The notes beneath the pieces were generated by a model. The model was not told where the DNA came from, did no database searches, and worked only from the letters and a program-made list of their open reading frames with translations. Position numbers and translations under genes: made by a program. Of a DNA stretch of 64,000 nt, positions 41,701 through 51,199 are shown piece after piece. The stretch comes from Anastrepha obliqua (lineage: Eukaryota > Arthropoda > Insecta > Diptera > Tephritidae). The stretch covers positions 37,036,001 through 37,100,000 of the forward strand of contig NC_072893.1 of NCBI RefSeq assembly GCF_027943255.1, read 5' to 3'. Position 1 is the stretch's first letter. Each line of letters opens with the position of its first letter.

Positions 41701-43244
41701 GTTGATAACGAACTCTCGGGTTATGCGCATATTTAAGGCTCTGTAAGCATGTCTTGCTCGTTTCGGACTTAATGTACATGGATTTCAAACTCATTTTGGA
41801 ATCAAGGAACAGACGATATAACATTTTGGTTATATAAACTAGACCGCATAACTTAGCATTTAGTGGCAGTCAATCAGCACCGATTCTTTAGACGAATTTT
41901 TCTTCTGGAATATTTGGATTTCTTGCTGCTAATAAAAAATGAAACAAGTAATTAGCCCGTACACTTCTGCTGCTAGGTGTTAGGCTGAGCTTTTCCTCCT
42001 ATTTACGGCGTGCGTCTTGATGTTGCTCCACAAATGGAGGAACCTACGTTTTAAGTCGACTCCGAACTGGAAATGGTTTTTTATGAGGAGCTTTTTTATG
42101 GCAGAAATACTGCCGGAGGTTCGCCATTGCCTGCCGAGGAGGCGACCGCTATTAGAAAACACTGTTTCTATCGTTTTGGTGTTTCATGCACCATTCGGCT
42201 ACGTCTTCCTCTTTGCTGCTAATAGCGAGAAAGAAAAGCATACAAACTTATATTTACGAGTAGATATAATTTAATTTTCCATTTTGCAGATTCGATCGAT
42301 GCTGACCTATTTAGAGGGCGCACGCTTCAAACTACACTCTGCGCTCTTGGAATTGGACCACAAGCCCAGATCATCACATCCCTTAGCGCAGCACATACAG
42401 GTAAGCGCGGCAAGCTAACAAGTTGGTTTGTCTTTCTAAGCTTGAGGCCGAGTGCATTTAATAACTCTCAAACGTCATACTGATTTTCATTCTCTTCCAG
42501 GTTACACGCGATCGCACCGGCCTCCAACAGAGCGTACTTAAGGTACCACTCTGGCTGAAGAATAACGATCGTATGAGTCAAGACGACAGCACATCTGTGC
42601 AAGAGAACGAATACGAATGTGTGCCTCAATCGAACAACTCATCGAACGCGAGCTGCACGGATCTCAGCAAGGATCTACTCGTACGCAAGTTCAATCGCAG
42701 CAAGAGCAACATTGAAACGCTCAGCAATAAGACACAGCTCTGCATTGCCAGCATTGATAAGACAAAGACAATACCAGCGAATATCGATGATCCGTATTGT
42801 GATCGTGGGCAGGCCGATGGTGGTTCGAATCAACAAGATTCAGATTTTGATGAATTCAGCTCGCAAGATGATGATGATGAGCAAATGACCACAACCAATA
42901 GTACGGGACGCAAAGAGCATAAAGCGATTATAGAGAAAAGCACAATGTTGGCAAATGGCACCGCAACGGCTATGTCTACGGGAATGACAGCGACGACGAC
43001 GACGCCGCCGATGGTATACCAGAACTCGGCAGAGGTACACAATGGTAATAGCAATGGCACGCCGGTGATTCTGAGTAGATGTAAGGCTCTATACAGCTAC
43101 ACACCAAAATTATATGACGAGCTCGAATTGACGCCGGGCGATATCATCGAAGTGCATGCCAAGCAAGAGGATGGCTGGTGGCTTGGCGCCTTGGGCAATC
43201 ATGTGGGCATCTTCCCAGCGACCTATGTCGAAGAGTTCGCATGA
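35738..43244 (+). CDS. Nost: Nostrin homologue: F-BAR and SH3 adaptor, six coding exons
   Basis: Exons 35738-37612, 37858-37943, 38012-38237, 38309-39058, 42290-42400 and 42501-43244 join in frame at GT/AG sites to 1263 residues. Residues 1-625 (exon 1) are mostly disordered, Ser/Pro-rich with a poly-Asn run near residue 20; the last third has a conserved-looking basic block (KLRKGWHGVKNWLGEESTKL). Exons 2-4 form the F-BAR domain (FEELRRYVKQGGDFGKELIM, then LQERVECETLYSKSLSKMA). Exon 5 is a short helix in the HR1 position. Exon 6 ends in an SH3 domain (CKALYSYTPKLYDELELTPG, GWWLGALGNHVGIFPATYVE). The order and SH3 sequence match vertebrate NOSTRIN, a membrane-curving adaptor in endocytosis and eNOS trafficking; flies are not known for an eNOS target, so here a membrane/actin adaptor role is inferred. 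The long N-terminus is absent from the vertebrate protein. Reading through the first intron would add about 23 residues before a stop at 37684. Confidence 0.93.
39335..39560. repeat. Unidentified GC-rich repeat-like block in the intron
   Basis: A compact block with balanced base composition (CCCCGTCAGTGTGGGGCTTT, GATCGCCCCGGTACAACCG, GCCGGGAGGCGGTGTGAGC) stands out from AT-rich surroundings. The phrase GACATAGAGGTG occurs on both sides, at about 39319 and 39499. This suggests a short inserted element with 12-bp flanking repeats. Its identity is unknown. Confidence 0.45.
40125..40570 (+). mobile_element. LOA-like LINE 3' end
   Basis: The frame 40132-40395 reads VIGIPRLSISKLIAVFTGHW, MGTYAEKLGIPYNLYCRSCG, EKQIVEHFLCKCPALAARRL and ends at a stop. 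It is the Cys/His segment that follows RNase H in LOA/I-type LINEs (CxxC ... ExxEHFLCxCP). A 3' tail with TACC repeats follows at about 40550-40563. Confidence 0.78.
41005..41220 (-). mobile_element. SINE family 1, antisense, in the Nostrin intron
   Basis: Landmarks are CCTCCTCCTATTTGTGGTG, CCACAAATGGAGGAACCTAC, CATTGCCTGCCGAGAAGCGA, and an inverted head with GGTTTCAAACCCGGGCAC and CATTCTGCTAGCTCGG. It is diverged from the other copies. Confidence 0.78.
41423..41674 (-). other. Unrecognised 83-codon open frame
   Basis: The minus-strand frame contains LISADGKTTWASRFVNKNRR and VYCGDCRENIASS. It reads like coding sequence (mixed composition, a CxxC) but no family was recognised, and it lies in an intron full of repeats. 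It is most likely a transposon scrap. Confidence 0.3.
41986..42205 (-). mobile_element. SINE family 1, antisense, second copy in the Nostrin intron
   Basis: Landmarks are GAGCTTTTCCTCCTATTTAC, CCACAAATGGAGGAACCTAC, ATGGCAGAAATACTGCCGG, GCCATTGCCTGCCGAGGAGG, CGCTATTAGAAAACACTG, and a short inverted head remnant CACCATTCGGCTACG. It ends about 85 bp before the next splice acceptor. Confidence 0.8.
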
Positions 43245-44080
43245 AGTTCGGTTATTAATTGTTATTAGGTTTATCTACAAATGTAAAGTAAAGGAGGCGC
43301 AAACAAACTGGTCTATAGTATGAAACAGACAAATGTGCATAGTAAACGAGGGAAGGCGGCTGAAAACGCAAAGTGGAGTTAAATGCGTTTACCCTACTTC
43401 TGTGTGAAATCGAATGCCGCCGCATTCCTCTCTTTTTTCTTTAGCTATAACTGGTCTTCCCTACGACTGCCAAAATGGGTTACATGTGGTGTAACCCCTG
43501 AGTCAAGAACAATAAGAAGTGTCCTGTCACACCCAAATTAATGCTAGGCAAAGATTACCCATACCTTATTGATGCCTTGAAAAATTTACAAAAAAAAATG
43601 AAATGGAAATAAATAAAAAATAAAAATAATATAAAAGTAGTAGTAGACGCCGAGTGCGGCGTGCGAGCTAACGAAATCGATTCGTCAATAATTTATAAAA
43701 TACGTATATGGAATCTTATTGATTTTCTTTCTTTGAAATGTTTATTTTAAAAAGTAGTTAGTTTGCTAAGTTTTAAGTTGTTAAATTGAATTACTTACTG
43801 TGTATGTGTATGTATTTATATTTAATGAAGCGAATAATTAACTAAGTCCCACGTCAATAATAAATGTACATATGTATGTATGTCTGTATGTAGTCATACG
43901 TATTCATGCATACCTACTGCAAAAAAATAGGCGCGGCATAACGGAGTGCAAAGAAAAAGTGCTTGCAATCAATTTTTTGGAATTGAAATATTGTTCTGAT
44001 ACAGTACAGTTAACAAATATTAACACTTACAAATGTATTTACTTTTAGATTTGGAAATAAAATGTATTCTTTGAAATAAT
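43245..44080 (+). other. Putative 3' untranslated region of the Nostrin gene
   Basis: It follows the stop codon at 43242-43244. Candidate polyadenylation signals AATAAA occur at about 43608 and 44056. A TATG microsatellite lies at about 43868-43890. The transcript end cannot be fixed from the sequence. Confidence 0.45.
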
Positions 44081-44186
44081 TGAAATCTGCAGAAAACTTA
44101 AATACGAAAAGGTGTATGTGTGTACAGTGGCGGCCAACATAATGGCAGCGCGACTTATTGCGAAGCCTTGATTCTTTATATAAGTA

Positions 44187-44214
44187 TTGGGTTGGGAAAA
44201 AAGTTCGTAGAGTT
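44187..44214 (+). mobile_element. Solo mariner-type end
   Basis: TTGGGTTGGGAAAAAAGTTC after a TA at 44185-44186 has the form of a mariner inverted terminus. No matching end or transposase is adjacent; it runs straight into the LINE fragment. Confidence 0.45.
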
Positions 44215-44263
44215 TTTACTGAACTAACTAAGCAAACTAAATTGTAGTGTTGGAGTTGGCATA
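44215..44263 (+). mobile_element. LOA-like LINE RNase H, first piece
   Basis: Codons SKLNCSVGVGI read into the TA at 44264 and continue as FSHRLKIERSVRLPN after the MITE, so the 360-bp MITE is inserted inside the RNase H coding region. Confidence 0.65.
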
Positions 44264-44265
44264 TA

Positions 44266-44625
44266 CAGGGTTGGCCATATTAAACTGACCCATGTGATTA
44301 TTAAAAAAATATAGAAAAAGAAACATTTTTTTGTGTTTCATTGTGAAAAACATTTAATTTAGTTCAAGGAGATTCGTTTACATCACTTTTTGAATATGAT
44401 ATCGCGCAAGTGGTCGCCCTTAGCTCGTATAGCGTAATGTGCCCGTTTTTCGGCGTTTTCCATAGTTTTGGCCAGCGTCTCGGCCGATATGGCGGCTATT
44501 TCCCGTCGGATATTGGCCTTAAGTGCGCCTAGTGTCTTTGGCTTGTTGACGTAAACCTTAGATTTCAAATTACAGTAAAAAGTTATAGGGTTACTCAATG
44601 GGTCAGTTTAATATGGCCAACCCTG
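44266..44625 (-). mobile_element. 360-bp mariner-superfamily MITE, copy 2 (inverted)
   Basis: It has the same length and the same 28-bp inverted ends (CAGGGTTGGCCATATTAAAC) as the copy at 3304-3663, in opposite orientation, with TA at 44264-44265 and 44626-44627. The internal 71-codon frame on the minus strand (44598-44383) differs from the first copy by a single residue. Such identity across 41 kb implies recent movement or gene conversion. Confidence 0.93.
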
Positions 44626-44627
44626 TA

Positions 44628-45488
44628 TTCTCATAGACTTAAAATTGAAAGATCTGTGCGTCTCCCTAATGCTTGCAGTGTCTTTCAGGCGGAAATACTG
44701 GCAATTGGGGAAGCTTGTGGGCTACTAATCGCAAATCCCTCTTTTAAGGGCAATATCGCTATTCTTTCGGATAGCTAAGCTGATATACAGACACTGGGTT
44801 CAGTTACAACAACCTCTAAAGCAGTGGAACAAAGCAGGACTAGCCTTACCAGCTTGAGCGAGAATCACAAAGTTACCTTAATCTGGGTCCCGGGACATCG
44901 GAGGCAATGAAAAAGCGGATGAACTGGCAAGAAGGGGATCTGCCATGAATAACGCTCTTGCAGAATCGGTATTCACACCACTCAGTGCAATCAAGAATGC
45001 AATTTCCCTAAAATACCTCCGAATCGCAGATTGTAGATGGAGAGGCCAGACCAAATGCAAAATTAGCAGAACGTTATGGCCCACCTACAACCTTAAGCAA
45101 TCGTCAACATTGATAGACATGAAGACCAACGGCAGCCATAACTGGCTTTTGGTCTGTGGGAGAACAAGCAGCCAAAATGCAGCATCCCTTACAACATACA
45201 CTGTCACAGTTGTAAACAACCGGAGAAAAAGGAAACAATCTTCCATTTCCTCTGCGAATGCCCTGCTTTATGGAAGGACAGAATGTTAACCCTGGATAAA
45301 CCGCTGTTCTGGAATAGCTGTCTGGCTTAGATGTCAACAACCTGTTAAGGTTCCTGAACCGCACAGACTGGATATAGTCATGCTGAAAATAACTGGTAAA
45401 CAAGGTGGTAACGAGAATGTGGCAACAAAATGGTGTGGAAGCACTAGTTGGATTCTGGAAGAATCACCACTTAAACGAACCAACTAAA
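44628..45488 (+). mobile_element. LOA-like LINE RNase H and 3' end
   Basis: The plus strand reads SVFQAEILAIGEACGLL, AILSDS, then TLIWVPGHRGNEKADELARR: the conserved acidic RNase H positions with the VPGH motif. It continues with RTLWPTYNLKQSSTLIDMKT and, in another frame, KETIFHFLCECPALWKDRM at about 45231-45280. Stops and shifts show decay. A 3' tail runs to about 45488. It belongs to the same group as the polymerase at 10738-14515. Confidence 0.8.
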
Positions 45489-45545
45489 CAAATTATTTTG
45501 CTGTTTTTTGTTTGTTCCATTCAGTTGCGAGTTGCAGGGTGTTAA

Positions 45546-46020
45546 GGGATCTCGGTGGTCTAGAATTTTCAAAAAACCCGATTTTGTTTTTTTTTTCTGA
45601 AATTTCGAAATATAGGCTTTTAAGAATATACTGTCAAATTTTTGGAAGTGTATGTCCAGTATTTTCGATTCTACAGCCGTTTTAGCAGGTAGAATCAGAT
45701 TCGCCACGCGGCTGCATCAATGGTCGCATTTAAATGGTCAAAACTTTAAACTCAATTATCTCAAAACTACTTTTTTCGGCCTGGTGTTGTCAAAAAAAAA
45801 AATTATTCCATCGAATCGTTTGAAATTTTAATATTTTTTAATATTTTTTCGTATTTTTTTGCCTTTTAATATTTCTTTGGTTTTTTTGTCTTATAAAAAT
45901 GAAAAAAAAACCGGATTTTTAGAGTGTCAAATTCAAAACCGCGCTATTTTGTCAAATTTTGTTTTTATTCTAGTAGCGGGTCATACTGATTAACAGTTTT
46001 TTTGGTTTTTGTGCTTCAGA
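45546..46020. repeat. One-ended TTAA-type repeat (core family)
   Basis: TTAA at 45542-45545 is followed by GGGATCTCGGTGGTCTAG. The core lies inverted at about 45738-45770 (ACTTTAAACTCAATTATCTC AAAACTAC). No matching right end was found before the mariner remnant at 46150, so the end given is approximate. Confidence 0.5.
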
Positions 46021-46149
46021 TAAATAGAAGAGCCAAAATAGGCAACACCGTCCAGGTCCATTTATTCGGGAGGATCAACTTCAGCGCGAGCTCTAGACCA
46101 CCGGGGTCTTCTTCTTTAACAATGGGAGAGAGAATCGGTACATTTTAAA

Positions 46150-46223
46150 GATTTTCTTTGATAAAGGCAAAAATGCAAGCCAGGCCGCTGACACTGTGAA
46201 TGGTGTCGATACTGTAACAGCTA
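46150..46223 (+). mobile_element. mariner N-terminal piece, left of a Tc1 insertion
   Basis: Codons reading FFDKGKNASQAADTVNGVDT VTAT stop at the TA next to a Tc1-like element. The remainder of the mariner N-terminal domain resumes at 48335. Confidence 0.7.
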
Positions 46224-46386
46224 CAGTGGTCACACAACTTATTCGTACACTCACAGTTTATAAACAGATACACCTGATACTTGGCACGATGCATACAAAC
46301 GAACAAAATTCGTTAAAAATAACATATTTATACAATATTTAAGGGACAAAAATTTCCAAGTTCATTTCTGGAATTAGAGAACTTAA

Positions 46387-47104
46387 GGGGTAACACCACT
46401 GTACACGCGTAAAATAAACACGATTTTTAAAGAATTTTTTTGTATAAAAGGAAAGGGGAAACAATCACTCTGATTTGGGAAGTTATTACTTATATACTAA
46501 AATACAAAACTACAAAGTTTGATCGAAAAATTTTACAAAATGGCGGCATTGGAGACATTTTTGTAATGTGGTTTCTCTTGAAGGAGCTCCGGGCACGCAG
46601 CACAGAGGGTGCAAATTTTAATCTGGAACAAAGAAACATTTTTTTTCTTAATCTAGATAAGAATAGCTAGAGAAACACGTAGGGGATTTAAAAAATATTT
46701 ATTTTTGTGGAATTAGCAAGCATTTGAAGGAAAAAACTCTATTTTGGACTAAAAAAACGGCACTTAAATAATTATAACTATCGAAAATCCCCTACGCTCT
46801 TCTCTTAAGAAGGTTATTATACAGACCTAGTGAAAAACCTGATTAAAAATATTTAAAATTGTTTGAGTTATGCTGCGTGCCAATTTCAGAAAACGTGTTT
46901 TGAGAAAAACGCGTTTAAAGTTTGGAAATTTGGAGAAGTCGTTAGGTAGCAGTCACTAACGCTTGGTTAAAAGCTTAAAATATTTGTGAAATAAACTTCG
47001 GTAACGTATACAACTTTTTGTTCTGTACTTTAAAAGGTTCAAAGCATTTTTTAAGCTTATAAAAAAAAATTAATTTTTTGAAATTTCTACAGTGGTGTTA
47101 CCCC
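46387..47104. mobile_element. TTAA-flanked 718-bp MITE (core family), nested in the Tc1-like element
   Basis: TTAA at 46383-46386 and 47105-47108 flank inverted ends GGGGTAACACCACTGTA, a perfect 17-bp match on both sides. The family core TTTTGAGAAAAACGCGTTTA is at about 46898-46918. It has the cleanest ends of the family. A 76-codon open frame inside has no recognisable motif. Confidence 0.85.
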
Positions 47105-47456
47105 TTAAGGTAATAACGAAATAAGGCACAATTTTATGCAAAAATATTATTCGTACATAGCCATATAAAGAATGTTTCATTAAAAAAATTGTAGAAAAAA
47201 CTAGTATTCAGTACTTTGTTGGTCCGCCTTTAGCTTTAAAAACTGCTTCCAAATGTCGTTGCATACTTTTTACCAATACTTTGATTTCATTAGCTGCAAT
47301 TTTCTCCCACTCAACACTTAAAGCTGTCTTTAATGACGCCTCTGATGTTATTTTGTGCTTTCTGATTCTCCTCTATAAGAGTTCCCAGACATGCTCAACT
47401 GGGTTCAGATCCGGTGATTGAGGTGAATATTTAAGCAGCTTACAGTGGTAAATAAG

Positions 47457-47954
47457 CTATTCTTGCACAAGATAAGGTAAGTGTTTTGCGCCATTGTCTT
47501 GTTGAAACAAGCACCCTTTAGCATTCAGTACAAGTGTAACGGTACTATCATGCAAATTATTCTTCAAAATGTTTAAATACAGATGTTTGTCCATTTTGTT
47601 ATCAATAAAAACCTTTTTTCCTACTCCAGACGCAGATATGTACCCCCAAACCATTGCATTTCCTCAATTACGGACTATTTGTTGGCTTACTTTTTTATGC
47701 AAAGACTCTAGAATATTTCGGCATAGTATCGTGGAGGTTATTTTTGGATTTTACGCAGCTAATGCTGGTATGTTGCGCTCCGCATGTGAAGTCAATATTT
47801 TTCGCCTTCTGGCTTGGTGGCTAACATAATTAGCAGTAACACTTTGCACCGTAGAATGTGATTTGCCTATTGTTTTGCCGATTTCGCGCAGAGACTTGTT
47901 TTCCAAGTACAATTTAATAATAATTTCTAATGGTAAATCCGCACTTCGTCCCAC
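47457..47954 (-). pseudogene. Tc1-like transposase pieces
   Basis: The frame 47954-47751 begins MGRSADLPLEIIIKLYLENK and contains SLREIGKTIGKSHSTVQSV, the helix-turn-helix of a Tc1 family. Between the pieces the DNA is degenerate. The frame 47654-47457 reads MVWGYISASGVGKKVFIDNK, YLNILKNNLHDS and CLFQQDNGAKHLPYLVQE, which includes the second catalytic Asp (QQDN). Further left, about 47400-47330, decayed DDE sequence is still readable (SPDLNPVEHVW-like). No active protein is possible. Confidence 0.82.
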
Positions 47955-48334
47955 TTTTTCACTTTCAATCGAGATATTACGCGCACCTGAAACTGAATCG
48001 GTGATAAAAACTAAGAAAAACCAATATTATTTCGTTTTCTGCAATATTAGTAAAAACACAAACGATTTTTCCTGTTACTTTTGCAGCAACAATATCAGGA
48101 ACTGAAAGTGTACGAATAAATGTTTTGCAGCATTTTGCTACATCTGCCTCCTTTCCTTGGAACGCCTCAGTGTGAGTTGAAATAACGAAAGTTTTGTTTG
48201 CGGTAATTCATCAGGAATGTAATATTCTTACAGCTCCCCAAAAAAAATATATTGTCACAGCAAATATTTTGCGCAAAGCTAAAGTTTTTCACGCACTAAG
48301 AGGGGGTGTACGAATAACTTGTGTGACCACTGTA

Positions 48335-48523
48335 ATTACGTGCAATTTTTATTTCGTCGATTCCGTGCGGGGATTTTTGATTTTAAGAAAATTTGGAAAA
48401 TGTCAAAAATATCGAAATAATCGAAATTGACCGGCAAATTAGTAGTCGCAGCATAGCTCAGGAGCTAAAGATCAACCATAAAATAGTTTTAAACCATTTG
48501 TGCGAAAATATATTAGACTAAAT
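48335..48523 (+). mobile_element. mariner N-terminal piece, right of the Tc1 insertion
   Basis: Codons reading NIEIIEIDRQISSRSIAQEL and KINHKIVLNHLCENI continue the mariner started at 46150. The piece ends at the TA where another mariner (48525) inserted, so a second interruption hit the same old element. Confidence 0.72.
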
Positions 48524-48524
48524 A

Positions 48525-49814
48525 CGAGGGGTGCCTTGTATATGTCGGGATTTGGCAACCCTGGTGTTGTAATCTGGCAACTGACAGCTGTATCGTAAAT
48601 TTTGACATTTTTTGGCTTTTACGTACTCAGAACGTTTTGAAATACCAGAGCTATTTGTGTTGTTTACAGTAACTTAAAAGATTCATCTCGGTCCAAAAAT
48701 GGAATTAAATCGTGAACATTTTCGTGCGATTTTTTTTTACAACTTTCGACGTGGATTAACTCAGCAACATTGCATGGATGAACTTAATTCATTTTTTGGC
48801 GATGAAGCTCCATCAAGGACCAGTGTTTATCGATGTTATGGTGAATTCAATCGTGGTCGTAGTTCACTCCAAGACGAATTTCGTGAAGGTCGTCCAAAAT
48901 CAGTTGTTGTTCCGAAAACCATTGATGCTGTGCGCGAACTGATATTGCAAGATCGTCATGTGACCTATCGTGAGATTGAGACAATCTTAGGCATTAGTGG
49001 GACCAGCATACATTCAATATTGCATAAACATTTGACTGTCAAAAAAATTTGTTCGCGTTGGATCCCACACAGTTTGTCAATCGCTCAAAAAAAGGCTCGT
49101 GTCGATTGGTCGAAGGAAATGCTCAAAAAATACGATCGCGGGGCTTCGAAACACGTATATGACATCGTGACAGGTGATGAATCATGGATTTACGCGTATG
49201 TGCCCGAAAGTAAACAGCAATCGACTGTATGGGTGTTTCAAGATGAGCCAAATCCAAAAAAAGTTGTTCGCGCACGAAGCACTTCCAAGCAAATGGTGTC
49301 CTGTTTTTTCGGAAAAACTGGACATGTCGCAACCCTACCACTAGAACAACGCAGAACAGTAAATTCCGAGTGGTACACAACCATTTATTTGCCAGTTGTC
49401 TTTCAAGAAATTAGGAAAACCAATCGCCAAAAACGGATCACTCTTCACCAGGACAATGCGCGCTCTCACACATCGGCTCAAACAACTGCATTTTCGAGAA
49501 CCAAAAACATCGAATTAATGGGTCATCCGCCGTATACCTGACTTGGCACCGAATGACTTCTTTTTATTTCCGTACGTAAAAAACAAACTGAGAGGCCAAC
49601 GTTTTTCGACACCTGAAGAAGCGGTTGCGGCATTCAGAATGCATGTTTTGGAGGTACCTCATTCAGAGTGGCAAAAGTGCTTCGACAATTGGTTCAAACG
49701 CATGCAAAAGTGTATAGATCTTCATGGAGAATATCTTGAAAAACAATATAGTGATTTTCGATGATTACAATTTGTTTTTGTTCTCTAATCCCGACATATA
49801 AAAGGCACCCCTCG
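48525..49814 (+). mobile_element. Full-length mariner, 1290 bp, near intact
   Basis: Inverted ends start CGAGGGGTGCCTTGTATATG on the left and, reverse complemented, CGAGGGGTGCCTTTTATATG on the right. TA lies at 48523-48524 and 49815-49816. The transposase gene occupies 48699-49764 and is broken mainly by one small deletion. The length matches the ~1.3 kb typical of mariner. Confidence 0.95.
48699..49764 (+). pseudogene. mariner transposase, broken by a small deletion
   Basis: The first frame of 280 codons begins MELNREHFRAIFFYNFRRGL. It has the paired helix-turn-helix region (EFNRGRSSLQDEFREGRPKS, ILGISGTSIHSILHKHLTVK), a linker WIPHSLS in place of the usual WVPH, the first catalytic Asp in TGDESWIYAY (residue 160) and the second in LHQDNARSHT (residue 252). 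At 49533 two bases are missing where related elements read PYSPDLAPND, so the frame ends in a stop. The third Asp (LAPNDFFLFP) and the C-terminus (WQKCFDNWFKRMQKCIDLHG) continue in the next frame to 49764. Apart from this lesion, about 350 residues are readable, the usual length for mariner. Confidence 0.95.
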
Positions 49815-49818
49815 TATA

Positions 49819-50360
49819 GGGTTTTTCAGTAAGAGCGCTTCAACTTTTGAACTTTTTTGAATAAAACACAAACGGTTTGACTCTTTTAACAAATTTTTTT
49901 TTTATTATCGAGTTTGAACATATATATTTAAGTATGAAATTCGATTTCTTTTGCATTACCACCGCGTGCACGTTTTACGAATTCCAATCGTTGAACCCAA
50001 TTTTCGACCACTCTTTTGCATAAATCGGCCGAAATTCCAGCAATTTCGCGTTCAATATTGGCTCTGAGCTCACAAATCGTTGCCGGCTTGTTACTGTAGA
50101 CCATTGAATTCACATAACCCCAAAACGGGACGGCTTGTTAAATGGACCGTAAAATGGCCGTAATGCTCTTAAAGTAGCAGCAACAGAACGATTATTTTCA
50201 TAAAAAATTTGCACGATTTGCAATCGTTGCTCAAGTGTGTAGCGTTCCATGATGAAATGTATACTAATGAAGTTTAAAAATGATAAGCGAAAAATAAAAA
50301 ATATTGCGTCGTTCGCCCTCCCTATCGGAAAAAAGTTGAAGCGCACCTATTGAAAAACCC
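49819..50360 (-). mobile_element. Internally deleted DD41D element, 542 bp
   Basis: Inverted ends (GGGTTTTTCAGTAAGAGCGC on the left, GGGTTTTTCAATAGGTGCGC from the right) are flanked by TA at 49817-49818 and 50361-50362. On the minus strand the start MERYTLEQRLQIVQIFYENN at 50250 runs into RALRPFYGPFNKPSRFGVM. It is then joined, after the frame ends, to the C-terminal tail NSMVYSNKPATICELRANIE ... GGNAKEIEFHT at 50113-49928. The catalytic core is absent. It sits two bases from the mariner at 48525, so the two elements inserted into adjacent TA sites. Confidence 0.9.
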
Positions 50361-50362
50361 TA

Positions 50363-51195
50363 TATTAAATCTGTGTCTTTCCGGCAACGTAGAAACGACT
50401 GTTTATTTACTCGCACAAGAAGAGTTATGGCAAGTATGTATGTAGATTAAAATATGCGACTTAAACGCCTAATGAAAATGATTGGATTAGAAAGTAAAAT
50501 TAGTTCCGGCAATCCACAGATATCAAAGTTCTAACTCTTTGAAATTTTTCACTAGCACACAAATTTGCCTTATAACTTCCTGATCTTTGAGCGCAGTAAA
50601 GTAACTAAGACGTGCTGGACTACATAAAACGTTACTCAGCAACGATATTTTGAAAAATACTACGATTACTCCGACTGTATAATTATTCGTGAGTAATAAG
50701 CCCACAAGCGACTGGGTCTAGCAAATACAAAAAAAAAAAATAAAATAAAAATATGAGTACAGCTGCCAGCATTTTCCGGAAATAAATGTTGCGCGTCATT
50801 ATTCACGGCAACATGTATCTGAACAAAATTGCTGCGATATTCGCCTACTCTGCACGATGTACAGAATGTACAGAGTGCAGATTTTGAAAGAAGCATCCGA
50901 TTTGCTGAGAATGTGTTAGTAAAAAAGGAGAAAAAATGAGCTCCACCACTGCCGATGTCACTCCGTAGCCGTCTGTCAACGACTGATTGTATGATGGAGA
51001 GAAAAATGAGGTGAGGCCATTTGCCTTCTTATAAAAAAAAAAATTGTACCATTCACCACAGTGTGTTTCCTCCTTGGTAGTAATGCACAAACACTCTCGG
51101 CTACCAAAGAGACCGTAAGCGGACCCGGCACGAAAACTTCACTTATTTTCACGATGTTATTACTGAATCTATTGAGCATAAAAAAACATTTTTAT
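50363..51195. other. Spacer, nothing recognised
   Basis: There is no supported gene. Short overlapping minus-strand frames at 50523-51179 have no recognisable motif. Confidence 0.4.
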
Positions 51196-51199
51196 TTAT

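Larger units (their letters stand above)
39059..42289 (+). other. Large Nostrin intron 4, colonised by repeats
   Basis: The donor CAT|GTGAGT at 39058 and acceptor TTGCAG|ATTCG at 42290 join codons in phase 0. The 3.2-kb intron holds a LINE tail and two SINEs, whereas the other introns are 68-245 bp, so repeat insertion accounts for much of its size. Confidence 0.85.
46224..48332 (-). mobile_element. Tc1-like transposon, 2109 bp
   Basis: Inverted ends of about 27 bp (CAGTGGTCACACAACTTATT and, reverse complemented, CAGTGGTCACACAAGTTATT) are flanked by TA at 46222-46223 and 48333-48334. Minus-strand transposase pieces carry the N-terminal domain and part of the catalytic core. A TTAA-type MITE is nested near its 3' end. 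The element interrupts an older mariner. Confidence 0.92.
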
